A stretch of 10,297 nucleotides of DNA from Paracoccaceae bacterium (lineage in GTDB: Bacteria > Pseudomonadota > Alphaproteobacteria > Rhodobacterales > Rhodobacteraceae), in assembly GCA_007128995.1 (NCBI GenBank), contig SKWJ01000036.1, forward strand, positions 1 through 10,297, read 5' to 3'. Of the stretch, positions 1-7,806 are shown piece after piece. The translations under genes were made by a program, and so were the position numbers. A model generated the notes under the pieces. The model ran no database searches, was not told the DNA's origin, and was given only the letters and a program-made list of their open reading frames with translations. How positions within the stretch are numbered: the first letter of the stretch is position 1; each line of letters opens with the position of its first letter.

Positions 1-372
1 CTGGCCTTGCCCTTTGCTGTGCTGATCACCTATTCGCTGTTTTCCGGCATCCCGATAGAGCTGGAAGAGGCGGCCTGGACCCTTGGTTGCACACGGCTGC
101 AGGCCTTCATCAAGGTCGTGCTGCCGCTGGCATTGCCCGGCATCATGGCAAGTGCAGTCTTCGCCTTCGTCATTTCGTGGAACGAGGTCTTCGCGGCGGC
201 TGTCCTGACCATCGAGAACCGCACGCTGACCGCGTTCCTGCTGCAATCGCTGAATGTCTCGCCGCTGCCGCTTAAATTTGCAGGCGGTGCGGCACTGGTC
301 ATGCCGGCGCTGATCTTCATCTTTGCCGTGCGCAAGTATCTGTTCGCGATGTGGGGCATCGCCAACCGTTGA
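1..372 (+). CDS. Carbohydrate ABC transporter permease, MalG-type (3' part only)
   Basis: This is the C-terminal 123 residues of an inner-membrane permease; the gene begins before the window and the frame is open from base 1. The segment starts in a hydrophobic stretch and then shows the cytoplasmic EAA loop, the ATPase-docking element of ABC importers, as ELEEAAWTLGCTRLQAF followed by the conserved LPLALPG. Two hydrophobic segments follow (around IMASAVFAFVISW and GGAALVMPALIFIFAV), with the basic end expected of a MalG-like (CUT1) subunit. The stop codon at 370-372 lies 15 bases before the ATPase gene, which has a strong ribosome binding site between them, so both are in one operon. The MalG assignment rests on the form of the EAA loop and on the MalK-type neighbour. 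The substrate cannot be read from this fragment. Confidence 0.9.
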   Translation: MALPFAVLITYSLFSGIPIELEEAAWTLGCTRLQAFIKVVLPLALPGIMASAVFAFVISWNEVFAAAVLTIENRTLTAFLLQSLNVSPLPLKFAGGAALVMPALIFIFAVRKYLFAMWGIANR

Positions 373-387
373 AAAAGGAGGGGCCAG

Positions 388-1425
388 ATGGCCGAGATTG
401 TCATCAAGGGTGTGGCCAAGAATTTCGGCAGCTTCACTGCGCTGCACTCGGTGGACCTGACCATCGCGGATCAGGAATTCATGGTGCTGCTGGGCGCGTC
501 AGGCTGCGGCAAGACAACGCTTCTGCGCATCATCGCCGGGCTGGAGACACCGTCACAGGGCGAGGTCTGGATCGGCGGGCGGCGGGTTGATCACCTGCCC
601 CCTCGCGCGCGCGGTATCGCCATGGTCTTTCAGAATTACGCGGTGTTTCCGCATCTGACCGTGTTCGAGAATATCGCCTTCGGTTTGCGGATGGCAAAGC
701 TGCCGCAATCAGAGGTCGCGCGCCGTGTGACCCGAACAGCGGAACTGATGCATATCGAGCAACTCTTGAAACGCTATTCGGGCGAGTTGTCAGGCGGGCA
801 GCGTCAGCGTGTCGCCGTGGCCCGCGCGCTTGCGATGGAGCCGGATGTCATTTTGATGGATGAACCCTTGTCCAATCTGGACGCGCTGTTGCGGCTGGAA
901 ATGCGCGCCGAACTGAAGGGCGTGCTGGCCGAAAGCAAGACCACCACCATCTATGTCACCCATGATCAGGTTGAAGCCATGTCGCTTGCAGACCGGATCA
1001 GCGTGATGAATGGCGGCTATATCGTGCAGGCCGACCGCCCGACAGAAGTGTATCGCAACCCCGCCGCACGGTTTGTCGGCAGTTTCATCGGCAATCCGCC
1101 GATGAATTTCCTGCCCGCCCGTGCCGACGGTGCCGGACGCTGGCAGGTGGCCGGACTGACCCTTGATGGCCCACAGACCGGGGCGGCTGAATTTGCAATA
1201 CGGCCCGAAGACCTGCACCCCGCACCCGACGGGCTGCAAGCCGAAATCCGCGTAGTCGAGCCCTTGGGCCCGCATACACTGCTGACAGCACAGGTCGCAG
1301 GACAACCGTTTCGCGCGATTGTCGAAAGCGATCATCACATCACGCCCGGCGATACGATCACACTTGCCCCGATCCCCGACCGGATCCGCTGGTTCGACCC
1401 TGAAACTCACAAGGCCATCGCATGA
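388..1425 (+). CDS. Carbohydrate ABC transporter ATP-binding protein (MalK/UgpC-type)
   Basis: Cytoplasmic ATPase of 345 residues that powers the preceding permease. All nucleotide-binding motifs are intact: Walker A GASGCGKTT (36-44), Q-loop Gln82 in MVFQNYAVFPH, signature LSGGQ (134-138), Walker B VILMDE (154-159), D-loop SNLD (162-165) and switch His192 in VTHDQ. VTHDQVEAMSLADRI and the following VYRNPAARFVGSFIGNPPMN stretch are typical of the MalK/UgpC/MsmK group. Roughly residues 240-345 form a C-terminal TOBE-like region (for example FAIRPEDL), which in this family is regulatory or structural. The length is slightly below the usual 350-380. The start is fixed by an AGGAGGGG ribosome binding site at 376-383. 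The gene ends in a 4-base ATGA overlap with the glycoside hydrolase, so the two are translationally coupled. Confidence 0.95.
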   Translation: MAEIVIKGVAKNFGSFTALHSVDLTIADQEFMVLLGASGCGKTTLLRIIAGLETPSQGEVWIGGRRVDHLPPRARGIAMVFQNYAVFPHLTVFENIAFGLRMAKLPQSEVARRVTRTAELMHIEQLLKRYSGELSGGQRQRVAVARALAMEPDVILMDEPLSNLDALLRLEMRAELKGVLAESKTTTIYVTHDQVEAMSLADRISVMNGGYIVQADRPTEVYRNPAARFVGSFIGNPPMNFLPARADGAGRWQVAGLTLDGPQTGAAEFAIRPEDLHPAPDGLQAEIRVVEPLGPHTLLTAQVAGQPFRAIVESDHHITPGDTITLAPIPDRIRWFDPETHKAIA

Positions 1426-2675
1426 CTGACGCGCTTCACACCACCGCAATCAACATCCTTAAAACCAATGACCGGGGCAGCTATACTGTGCCGACAGAAG
1501 GGCTGTATCCGTTTCAGTGGAACTGGGATTCCTGCCTGACCGCCCTTGGTCAGCGCCACTTCGACCCTGACCGCGCCCTGACCGAGATCGAGACTCTCTT
1601 TCAGCATCAGTGGCCTTGCGGAATGGTCCCTCATATCGTCTTTCATGAACAGGATGACGGGTATTTTCCGGGTCCAGAGGTCTGGGGGTGCCGCCGCCCC
1701 ATTCCCACCAGCGGGATCACGCAACCGCCCGTCGCGGGCTTTGCGCTCCGGCGCTTGCTCGACAGTGCCCCCGACCTGCGCGACAGGGCGCGGCCGCTTC
1801 TGGAAAAGATCACCGCATGGCACCGCTGGTTTCATGCCACCCGAGACCCGCAGGGAACCGGACTTGTCGCCATAATCCATCCATGGGAATCGGGACGCGA
1901 CAACGCGGTTGACTGGGATCTCCCGTTCGAGCGCGTTCCCACCGATGGCGTTACACCCTATACCCGCCGCGACACACAGCACGCGGACCCGGCCCACAGG
2001 CCGACGCAGGATCAGTATGACCGCTATATCTGGCTTGTCGAACGCTTCAGAAGCCTTGGATGGCAGACCGACAGGCTGCATGACGCATCGCCCTTTCAGG
2101 TTGTTGATCCGGGGTTCAATGGTATTCTCATTCGCGCCTGTCTGGACCTTGCCGATCTGGCCGAAGATCTGGGCGAAATTGCGATAGCGGGCGAGAACCG
2201 CATGCTTGCGCAACGGGGTCTTGCGGCGCTGACGGCGCTCTGGTCAGACGCGCATGGCCAGTATCTGTGCCTTGACCGGCACTCGCAGACGCTGATCGAC
2301 AGCCCGTCTTCGGGCGGCTTGCTGCCTGTTTTCGCGCCAATCCCTGCCGAACACGCAGCGCGTATTGCCGCGACGATTGACGCCCATGGAACCCGCTACA
2401 GAGTGGCCAGCCATGCCCCGCAAGCCCCCGGTTTTGATTCCGTGCGCTATTGGCGCGGGCCTGTCTGGCTGGTCGTGAATTACATGATCGCCGATGGCAT
2501 GCGCCATGCAGGGCAGACAGAAGCGGCCCAGCGCATCACTTCGGCAAGCCTTGATCTGATCCGCGACAGTGGTTTTGCCGAATATTACGACCCGCTGACC
2601 GGGACAGGTCTGGGGGGCAAGCAATTCACATGGACCGCGGCGATGGTGCTGGAATTCCTGACCGATCCCGGTTGA
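1422..2675 (+). CDS. GH63-like (mannosylglycerate/glucosylglycerate hydrolase-like) glycosidase
   Basis: Protein of 417 residues with no signal peptide, so probably cytoplasmic. Aromatic motifs mark an (alpha/alpha)6-barrel glycosidase of the trehalase/GH63 clan: YPFQWNWDSC (29-38), HPWESGRDNAVDWD (153-166), YWRGPVW (343-349) and GFAEYYDPLTG (384-394). By analogy with bacterial glucosylglycerate and mannosylglycerate hydrolases, Asp160 in SGRDNA is the likely general acid and Glu387 in FAEYYDP the likely general base. The length fits these compact single-domain enzymes (about 420-450) and not the large eukaryotic processing glucosidases. The start codon lies in the ATGA overlap with the transporter ATPase, which implies hydrolysis of the imported sugar. 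A substrate such as glucosylglycerate, mannosylglycerate or another alpha-glycoside is inferred from the family; the sequence alone does not settle it. Other clan members (trehalase or debranching-like) remain possible. Confidence 0.82.
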   Translation: MTDALHTTAINILKTNDRGSYTVPTEGLYPFQWNWDSCLTALGQRHFDPDRALTEIETLFQHQWPCGMVPHIVFHEQDDGYFPGPEVWGCRRPIPTSGITQPPVAGFALRRLLDSAPDLRDRARPLLEKITAWHRWFHATRDPQGTGLVAIIHPWESGRDNAVDWDLPFERVPTDGVTPYTRRDTQHADPAHRPTQDQYDRYIWLVERFRSLGWQTDRLHDASPFQVVDPGFNGILIRACLDLADLAEDLGEIAIAGENRMLAQRGLAALTALWSDAHGQYLCLDRHSQTLIDSPSSGGLLPVFAPIPAEHAARIAATIDAHGTRYRVASHAPQAPGFDSVRYWRGPVWLVVNYMIADGMRHAGQTEAAQRITSASLDLIRDSGFAEYYDPLTGTGLGGKQFTWTAAMVLEFLTDPG

Positions 2676-2685
2676 CCGGCCTTGT

Positions 2686-2704
2686 ATGGGGACAGTTGCC
2701 CCAT
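2686..2704. terminator. Hairpin between convergent genes, candidate terminator
   Basis: A perfect 6-base stem (ATGGGG at 2686-2691, CCCCAT at 2699-2704) encloses a 7-base loop, 11 bases after the glycosidase stop codon. It lies in the 94-base gap between the convergent glycosidase and apbE genes. No clear T-run follows on either strand, so intrinsic termination is uncertain. Position is the main support. The rest of the gap is GC-rich and shows no gene. Confidence 0.4.
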
Positions 2705-2769
2705 CTGCAACCTTGGGGCGCGCAGAGCGCGGGACGGGGGCCAATCCCGGTCACGGAGGCAACGGCTTT

Positions 2770-3690
2770 TCAGAGGGTGATGTCAGTCAGCCGCCCCTGG
2801 GCATCTGCCAGCAACAGACGTGTGACCCCATCAAGGCGGCGCGCAGCCGACCGCAGCGCGGCCTCGGTCATCAGGCAGGCTGCGGTCGAAAACCCGTCAG
2901 CAAGGGCGGCATCCGTTGCAACAACCCCGACGCTTGCCCATTTCGGCAGGCGCTGTTCGGACGGGTCCAGAATATGGCTCGCACTGGCACTTATCTGCAA
3001 GGCGCCGGGGCTTGAGACAGCAAATGCCGCATCTGTCAGCCTGACGCTGGCACGCAGCCCGGCAAGCGGATCAGAAAAGCCAAGGTGCCACGGACCGCCA
3101 ATCGTGGCCGTCTCGCCTATATCGACAAGCACATGCGTCAGTCCTGCCTCGCGCAAGACCTGACGGACAGCATCGGTCGCGGCCCCTTGGGCAATACCAT
3201 TGAAGGTCAGTGCCTGCCCGCTGGCCAGACGCAACCCCCTGCGCCCCGGCCCCGGCAACTGCACGTTCTGCCAGCCTATGGCAGAGCGGGCGGCCTGCAA
3301 GTCAAGGCCGTAAGCATGCGCCAGCCACAGCGACTGGATGGTCGGATCGAACAGCCCTTCTGTTGCCTCGTGCAAGCTGTCGCTGACTTGCACAATGTCA
3401 TGCCAACGCCGGTCAAGATCGGGCAAGCCCCCTTGTGCGTTCAACTGCACAAGCTGGCTATCCGCGCGGAACAGGCTGAACCGCGCCTCGTAGGCTTCGA
3501 TTTCCAGCCGCGCGCGCGCCAGCGCAGGCCGCGTGATCTGCTCTGGTCCATCCAATGTGATTCGGATGTCCGCCCCAAAGGCCACGCCCTGCCACGTCAC
3601 TCTTTGCGGGGTATCCTGAGAACGAGCGGATGCGCCAAGCGCGGCGCAGGCAGAGACAGCCAGAAAGCGGCGGCGGGTCAGCCAGTTCAT
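2770..3690 (-). CDS. apbE: FAD:protein FMN transferase (ApbE/NosX/NirX-like), Tat-exported
   Basis: Protein of 306 residues that in this family uses FAD and Mg2+ to attach FMN to a threonine of a periplasmic partner. The N-terminus has a twin-arginine signal (TRRRFLAVSACAALG, 5-19), so export through Tat is likely, as for NosX. ApbE landmarks are in order: GLFDPTIQSLW (112-122), NGIAQGAATDAV (164-175, family GIAKGxxxD type), LVDIGE (188-193), SHILDPSEQ (238-246) and ATDAALADGFSTA (258-270). The length matches the family. The start codon overlaps the stop of the NosR-like gene by 4 bases (ATGA on the minus strand), with a GAGG ribosome binding site inside that gene. The coupled NosR-like protein carries an FMN-attachment-type motif and is the obvious substrate. 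It is the last gene of the minus-strand operon seen here. Confidence 0.93.
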   Translation of the reverse strand: MNWLTRRRFLAVSACAALGASARSQDTPQRVTWQGVAFGADIRITLDGPEQITRPALARARLEIEAYEARFSLFRADSQLVQLNAQGGLPDLDRRWHDIVQVSDSLHEATEGLFDPTIQSLWLAHAYGLDLQAARSAIGWQNVQLPGPGRRGLRLASGQALTFNGIAQGAATDAVRQVLREAGLTHVLVDIGETATIGGPWHLGFSDPLAGLRASVRLTDAAFAVSSPGALQISASASHILDPSEQRLPKWASVGVVATDAALADGFSTAACLMTEAALRSAARRLDGVTRLLLADAQGRLTDITL

Positions 3691-5825
3691 GCCGGAGCCT
3701 CGTGCACAGGGGGGGCTTGCACCGGGGCGTGCGGCTGGGGCTGTGCGACAGATCCTGCGCGGCGGGTCTTGCGCGTCGCAAGTACAAGCGGGACACAGCG
3801 GTTTTCGTCATCGTGGATAGCCACGCAATCCAGACATTGAAAACACTCGGAATACGCGATCTTGCCAGATTTCTCGATTGCACCGTAGTTGCATTTGACC
3901 CGGCACAACTGACAGGGGCTGCCACATTCCGTACGCCGGGCGATCCAGTCGCGCCCCCGAACAAGCCCGCCAAGCGCCATCACTGCGCCCAACGGACAAA
4001 GATAACGACAGAACCCCTTGAACAGCACCATGCCCAACAGCAACCAGAAGGCGGCATAAGCAACATAATACCATTCCCGCAGGAAAAACACAGTAATGGT
4101 GGTCTTGAATGGCTCGATCTCGGCGGCAGTATCAACATGGTGTGGCGCGAAAACCACCAGACCAACCAACCCCGCCAGAGCAACGTATTTCAATGACTTA
4201 AGCCGCTTGTCCCACCGCGGCGAGGGCTCGATCTGTGGCAGACGCAGCAGGCGCCCCAGATGGTGGGCAAATTCCTGCAACGCGCCGAACGGACACAACC
4301 AGCCGCAGAACAGCCCCCGCCCCCACAGCACGAAGCCAAGGATCGCGGCAGCCCAGACCAGCAACGAGAACGGATCATAGAGCAGGAAAACATAGGACCC
4401 GCCCTCAAGCGCCGTGCGCAAGACACCCAGCGGCGTGACGATGGACAACTGCCCCTGCCCCCAGAAACCGACAAAGCCTGTCATCAGCGCAAGGATCAGC
4501 AGCCGCGCCGGTGTGAAATGCTGCCAGCCCGCGAAGCGGTTCATCCGCGCGCCCAGCGCCCAGACCAGCGCAGCAAGCCCGAGCGCCAGCACGATCAGGT
4601 CGATCTGGCGATTATAGAGCGCTTCCAGCCAGGGGGGCATCGGTGTAATCACACGTTCGCGCAGGAAAAACCGCTCATCGGTCAGGTGTTCAAGTTCCAG
4701 TTCAACGCGGCCAATTTCCGGGGTGATGAACCCATGCTCGCGCACTGCCTCGATGATCAGGGTGAAGGGCTCAGCCGGGTTGAAGCCAAGCCGACGATCC
4801 GTGCGCAGGATCATGGCTGTGCCGTCGGGCGCGCCGGGCGCAAGGTCCACCAGAAAATCCGCGTCGCGCAAAGCAATGGGAAAACCGCCCTGTTCGGCCT
4901 TGATAAGATCAGGCGAGGTGTTGCGCACGAAAGTATCGCTGACCAGCCCATGACGCCCGGCATCGATCAGAAGCAGGAACTCGTCTGTCGGCGCGACCCC
5001 CTGAAACCGCACCATCTGGGCGATGGTTGATGGGTCGAGCGCCGCACGCGCCAATGCGGGCGGTGTCACATCCAGCAACCAGAGGTCCAGAAAGGCCCCC
5101 TCGGGGTCGGCCCGGGATGCAGGGTCAGACTGCGCCCAGCGCGTGCCCTGAAAGGCCGCGTCAATCTCTGCATTGCTGACGCGCAGATGTCCGACCAGCC
5201 CCTGTTCGACCAGATCGCCCCATGTCAGCGTTTCATCATGGTCCGGATCGGGCCGCGCGGCGGGGGCTGCAACGCGGCCCTGCATATGTTCCCGCGCAAC
5301 GGCATGTGCGGCGGCCATGATCGATTCATGTGCAATCCGGACCGATGCCGTGGCCTTGGTGATGCCGTCAAGATGCACAAGCGATGAACCGGCATCTGCA
5401 CCGCCATAGGGTGTCCCGATCGTCATCGGCGACCAGATCGACTTGCCTGCATATTGCTCGAAAAACTCGCGGAAAGGCCCTTCGCCCATGCCCGAAATGA
5501 AGATCGGCTCATTATGGTGCACCACGCGGACTGTCACGAAGGTTCCTTCGCGGTCCAGCACCACCAGCGCGTTGATCGGTGCACCCGCAAATCCCGGAAG
5601 CGCCGCATAGGGCTGCGTGGTGAAGGCAAACCCAGCAGGCGCGCCGCCGGAATTGACAACGCGGTAAAGACCCTTGTCATTCAACGCCTCGCCCAACCCA
5701 AAGGGCGGCGGCACATAGGCTTGCATTTCTTCAGGGGTCAGAATTTGCGCCTGCGCAGGCAGGGCAAGCAGACATGACAGCAGAAGCATGCGAAGAATCG
5801 TGAACATATGAAGCACAATAAGCAT
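3687..5825 (-). CDS. NosR/NirI-like flavo-iron-sulfur membrane protein
   Basis: Membrane redox protein of 712 residues. In order: a secretory signal (cut near AQA-Q, about residue 27); a periplasmic FMN-binding domain (about 75-180) with attachment-type motif DGITKATAS (153-161), predicted flavinylated at Thr159; a long second periplasmic region (190-400); five or six membrane segments from about 408 to 620; paired CGWLCP (507-512) and CRYLCP (606-611) motifs; and a ferredoxin-like end with CGSPCQLCRVKC (634-645) and CFQCLDC (661-667) plus Cys677, enough for two 4Fe-4S clusters. This is the NosR/NirI architecture and usual length. No denitrification gene is nearby; the neighbours are a PQQ alcohol dehydrogenase and ApbE, so a role in electron transfer between membrane and periplasm for that enzyme is inferred. 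Starts at 5825, 5807 and 5789 all lack a good ribosome binding site; an in-frame TAG lies 11 codons upstream of 5825. Confidence 0.88.
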   Translation of the reverse strand: MLIVLHMFTILRMLLLSCLLALPAQAQILTPEEMQAYVPPPFGLGEALNDKGLYRVVNSGGAPAGFAFTTQPYAALPGFAGAPINALVVLDREGTFVTVRVVHHNEPIFISGMGEGPFREFFEQYAGKSIWSPMTIGTPYGGADAGSSLVHLDGITKATASVRIAHESIMAAAHAVAREHMQGRVAAPAARPDPDHDETLTWGDLVEQGLVGHLRVSNAEIDAAFQGTRWAQSDPASRADPEGAFLDLWLLDVTPPALARAALDPSTIAQMVRFQGVAPTDEFLLLIDAGRHGLVSDTFVRNTSPDLIKAEQGGFPIALRDADFLVDLAPGAPDGTAMILRTDRRLGFNPAEPFTLIIEAVREHGFITPEIGRVELELEHLTDERFFLRERVITPMPPWLEALYNRQIDLIVLALGLAALVWALGARMNRFAGWQHFTPARLLILALMTGFVGFWGQGQLSIVTPLGVLRTALEGGSYVFLLYDPFSLLVWAAAILGFVLWGRGLFCGWLCPFGALQEFAHHLGRLLRLPQIEPSPRWDKRLKSLKYVALAGLVGLVVFAPHHVDTAAEIEPFKTTITVFFLREWYYVAYAAFWLLLGMVLFKGFCRYLCPLGAVMALGGLVRGRDWIARRTECGSPCQLCRVKCNYGAIEKSGKIAYSECFQCLDCVAIHDDENRCVPLVLATRKTRRAGSVAQPQPHAPVQAPPVHEAPA

Positions 5826-5836
5826 GGCGCAGCAGA

Positions 5837-5848
5837 TCGCATATGCGA
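5837..5848. promoter_or_regulatory. 12-base perfect palindrome upstream of the NosR-like gene
   Basis: TCGCATATGCGA reads the same on both strands and lies 12-23 bases upstream of the first possible start of the NosR-like gene, where a ribosome binding site would be expected. It could be a repressor operator or a small mRNA structure. No regulator family is recognised, and a chance palindrome is possible. Confidence 0.3.
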
Positions 5849-5875
5849 CTTTCGACTATGGGGCCGACTACAAAT

Positions 5876-5898
5876 GAACCCGGCGCAAGGCCGGGTTC
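5876..5898 (-). terminator. Strong hairpin after the PQQ dehydrogenase gene
   Basis: A perfect 9-base stem (GAACCCGGC at 5876-5884, GCCGGGTTC at 5890-5898) with a 5-base loop starts 27 bases past the quinoprotein stop codon. In the minus direction it is followed by ATTTGT, a short T-rich run. It may terminate most transcripts, or act as a 3' stabiliser that lets the quinoprotein be made in excess of the NosR-like protein and ApbE. Confidence 0.6.
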
Positions 5899-5925
5899 AA
5901 AGCAGTCACATGATCCTGCAGCGCC

Positions 5926-7671
5926 TTAGTCCGCCGAGGCCAGAAGCGCATCCGGGATGCGGAAGGTCCAGACCGACCCGCCCTGATTCAGATAGGCGAC
6001 CTGCTGGGCGACTTCGCCCCCCCAGAGCGGCACAGCCCCGCCCCAGCCAGACACGACCGAAAGCCACTGAACGCCATCTTCATCGTCCCAGGTGATCGGC
6101 TGACCCACGACGCCGGACCCGGTCTGGAACTGCCAGAGCACCTCGCCCGATTCGTCATCGATGGCCTTGATATAGCCTTCGGGTGTCCCGTAGAAAACCA
6201 GCCCGCCCGCGGTTGCCATGGCCGAAGACCAAAGCGGCGCGGCATTGTTGACCTGGAACTTGATCTCCATCGTGTTGGGATCAATCGCCTTCATCGCGCC
6301 GATATGATCCTCAAACAGCGGCTTGATGGTAAAGCCAGCGCCCAGATAGGCCGCGCCCTGCCGATAGGTGATCGGCTCGTTCCAGATATCCATGCCCCAT
6401 TCATTCGCAGGCACATAGAAATAGCCGGTGCGCTGCGAATAGGCCATGTGCTGCCAGTTCTTGCCACCGAGGAAGCCCGGCACGGCCCAGACAACCTCGC
6501 CCCGCTCGCCATCAGCCGATTCGGCCGGATTGCCCGGACGGTTCTCAGGGTTGAAGATCGGACGTCCAGTCTCGTCAATGCCACTGGCCCAGCTGATCTC
6601 TTCCACGAAAGGCATTGCGTCGACAAAGCTACCGTCCTCACGGTTCAGCACATAGAAGAACCCGTTGCGGTCGGCTGTGGCAAGTCGGCCATTTCCTTCG
6701 GCATCGGTGAAGGGGATCACTTCGTTCACACCGTCATAATCCCAGCCTTCCCATGGGGTTGTCTGGAAATACCACTTGATTTCGCCAGTGGACGGGTCCA
6801 GCCCGATGCGCGAGGCGGCATAGAGATTGTCGCCTTCGCGCAGGTGGCTGTTCCAGGGTGCCGGGTTGCCTGTGCCAAAGATCAGTGTGTCTGTTTCGGC
6901 GTCATATGTGCCGCCAAGCCATGGCGCACCGCCGCCAGTCTGCCACATGTCGCCCGGCCACGAAGCATTCATTTCGCCTGTCATGGTGCTTTCTTCACCA
7001 TTCAATTCGCCCATATGACCCTCGATCACCGGACGACGCCAGACCAGTTCGCCATTTTCGGCATCGCGGGCTTCGACAGCGCCTACAATCCCGAATTCGC
7101 CGCCCGAATTTCCGGTGATCACCAGCCCGTTCACGATCAGCGGTGCGGCAGTATAGCTGTAGCCTTCGCGGTAATCGGCAAAGCGGCGATTCCAGACCAC
7201 TGCGCCCGTATGCCGGTTCAGCGCAACAATGCGCGCATCCAGCGTGCCGAAATAGAGATTGTCGCCATAGATCGCCGCGCCCCGGTTGATCACGTCACAG
7301 CAGGGCAGAATCCCTTCCGGCAAGCGCGCATCATGCTGCCAGAGCTTGCGACCTGTCTTGATATCCAGCGCGAAAACGCGGCTGTAAGAGCCGGTGACAT
7401 ACATCACGCCGTCATAAACCAGCGGCTGGCTTTCCTGCCCGCGCTGACGCTCGCCGCCGAAACTGAAGCTCCAGGCCGGGAACAGGTTCTGCACGCTATC
7501 CTTGTTGATCTGGTCCAGCGGGCTGTAGCGCTGCATGTGCCGCCCCATTCCGTTGGTCAAAACACTTGTCGTGACCACGTCGTCATTCGCCAGGTCTTCG
7601 TCCGTGACCTGCCCATGCGCCATCGGCGCAACCATTATGCCAGCACAGACGGCCAATACGAATCTGTTCAT
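5926..7671 (-). CDS. PQQ-dependent alcohol dehydrogenase, lanthanide-type (PedH/ExaA-like)
   Basis: Periplasmic quinoprotein of 581 residues that oxidises alcohols, and often aldehydes, with PQQ. The start at 7671 is chosen because a GGGAGGAAGAGG ribosome binding site precedes it and a signal peptide ([20 protein letters not shown], 1-20) follows; the frame stays open upstream but without such support. The vicinal cysteine pair Cys124-Cys125 in [11 protein letters not shown] is the PQQ-contacting disulfide. Probable metal ligands are Glu192 (GGEFG), Asn269 (GTGNPAPWN) and Asp311, with an extra Asp313 in WDYDGVNE; this second aspartate marks lanthanide-using enzymes, where calcium MxaF has Ala. 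Tryptophan propeller repeats recur (TGAVVW, TGEIKW, SGEVLW). PCCDVINRG favours the ethanol-dehydrogenase-like group over XoxF. There is no C-terminal haem c domain, so it needs an external electron acceptor. The divergent transporter and downstream NosR-like/ApbE genes suggest one pathway. Confidence 0.93.
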   Translation of the reverse strand: MNRFVLAVCAGIMVAPMAHGQVTDEDLANDDVVTTSVLTNGMGRHMQRYSPLDQINKDSVQNLFPAWSFSFGGERQRGQESQPLVYDGVMYVTGSYSRVFALDIKTGRKLWQHDARLPEGILPCCDVINRGAAIYGDNLYFGTLDARIVALNRHTGAVVWNRRFADYREGYSYTAAPLIVNGLVITGNSGGEFGIVGAVEARDAENGELVWRRPVIEGHMGELNGEESTMTGEMNASWPGDMWQTGGGAPWLGGTYDAETDTLIFGTGNPAPWNSHLREGDNLYAASRIGLDPSTGEIKWYFQTTPWEGWDYDGVNEVIPFTDAEGNGRLATADRNGFFYVLNREDGSFVDAMPFVEEISWASGIDETGRPIFNPENRPGNPAESADGERGEVVWAVPGFLGGKNWQHMAYSQRTGYFYVPANEWGMDIWNEPITYRQGAAYLGAGFTIKPLFEDHIGAMKAIDPNTMEIKFQVNNAAPLWSSAMATAGGLVFYGTPEGYIKAIDDESGEVLWQFQTGSGVVGQPITWDDEDGVQWLSVVSGWGGAVPLWGGEVAQQVAYLNQGGSVWTFRIPDALLASAD

Positions 7672-7760
7672 CCTCTTCCTCCCAAAGGGGCCGGGCTTGG
7701 CCGGACATCGGCGAAGGCGCGGCGCAATCAGTGCGACGCAGTATCGCGAAACCGTGAGCG

Positions 7761-7781
7761 CCGCGAAATTGGTCTTTGGTC
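7761..7781 (+). repeat. Direct repeat copy A (candidate operator)
   Basis: First copy of a 21-base imperfect direct repeat that matches copy B at 18 of 21 positions. The core is TTGGTCTTTGGTC (7769-7781). The distance between copy starts is 46 bases, a little over four helical turns. It lies about 90 bases upstream of the quinoprotein start, a place that suits an activator. Confidence 0.55.
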
Positions 7782-7806
7782 TTACGACCATTGGGCTAGG
7801 AAAACG

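Noticed and set aside
2719..2731. CGCGC-AGA-GCGCG hairpin between the convergent genes
   Set aside because: The three-base loop and lack of a T-run make it weak; such GC palindromes are expected by chance in this composition.
3085..5030. Plus-strand open frames opposite apbE and the NosR-like gene (for example 3085-3840 and 4260-5030)
   Set aside because: They lie opposite genes with intact family motifs, and their translations are low-complexity without recognisable domains.
2770..5825. Part of a nitrous oxide reductase (nos) cluster
   Set aside because: NosR-like plus ApbE recalls nosR/nosX or nirI/nirX, but nosZ, nosD, nosF, nosY, nosL and nirS are all absent and the adjoining gene is a PQQ alcohol dehydrogenase.
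7672..7791. N-terminal extension of the quinoprotein by 40 residues to a start at 7791
   Set aside because: The extension puts an arginine-rich stretch before a clear signal peptide and lacks a ribosome binding site, while the start at 7671 has an excellent one.
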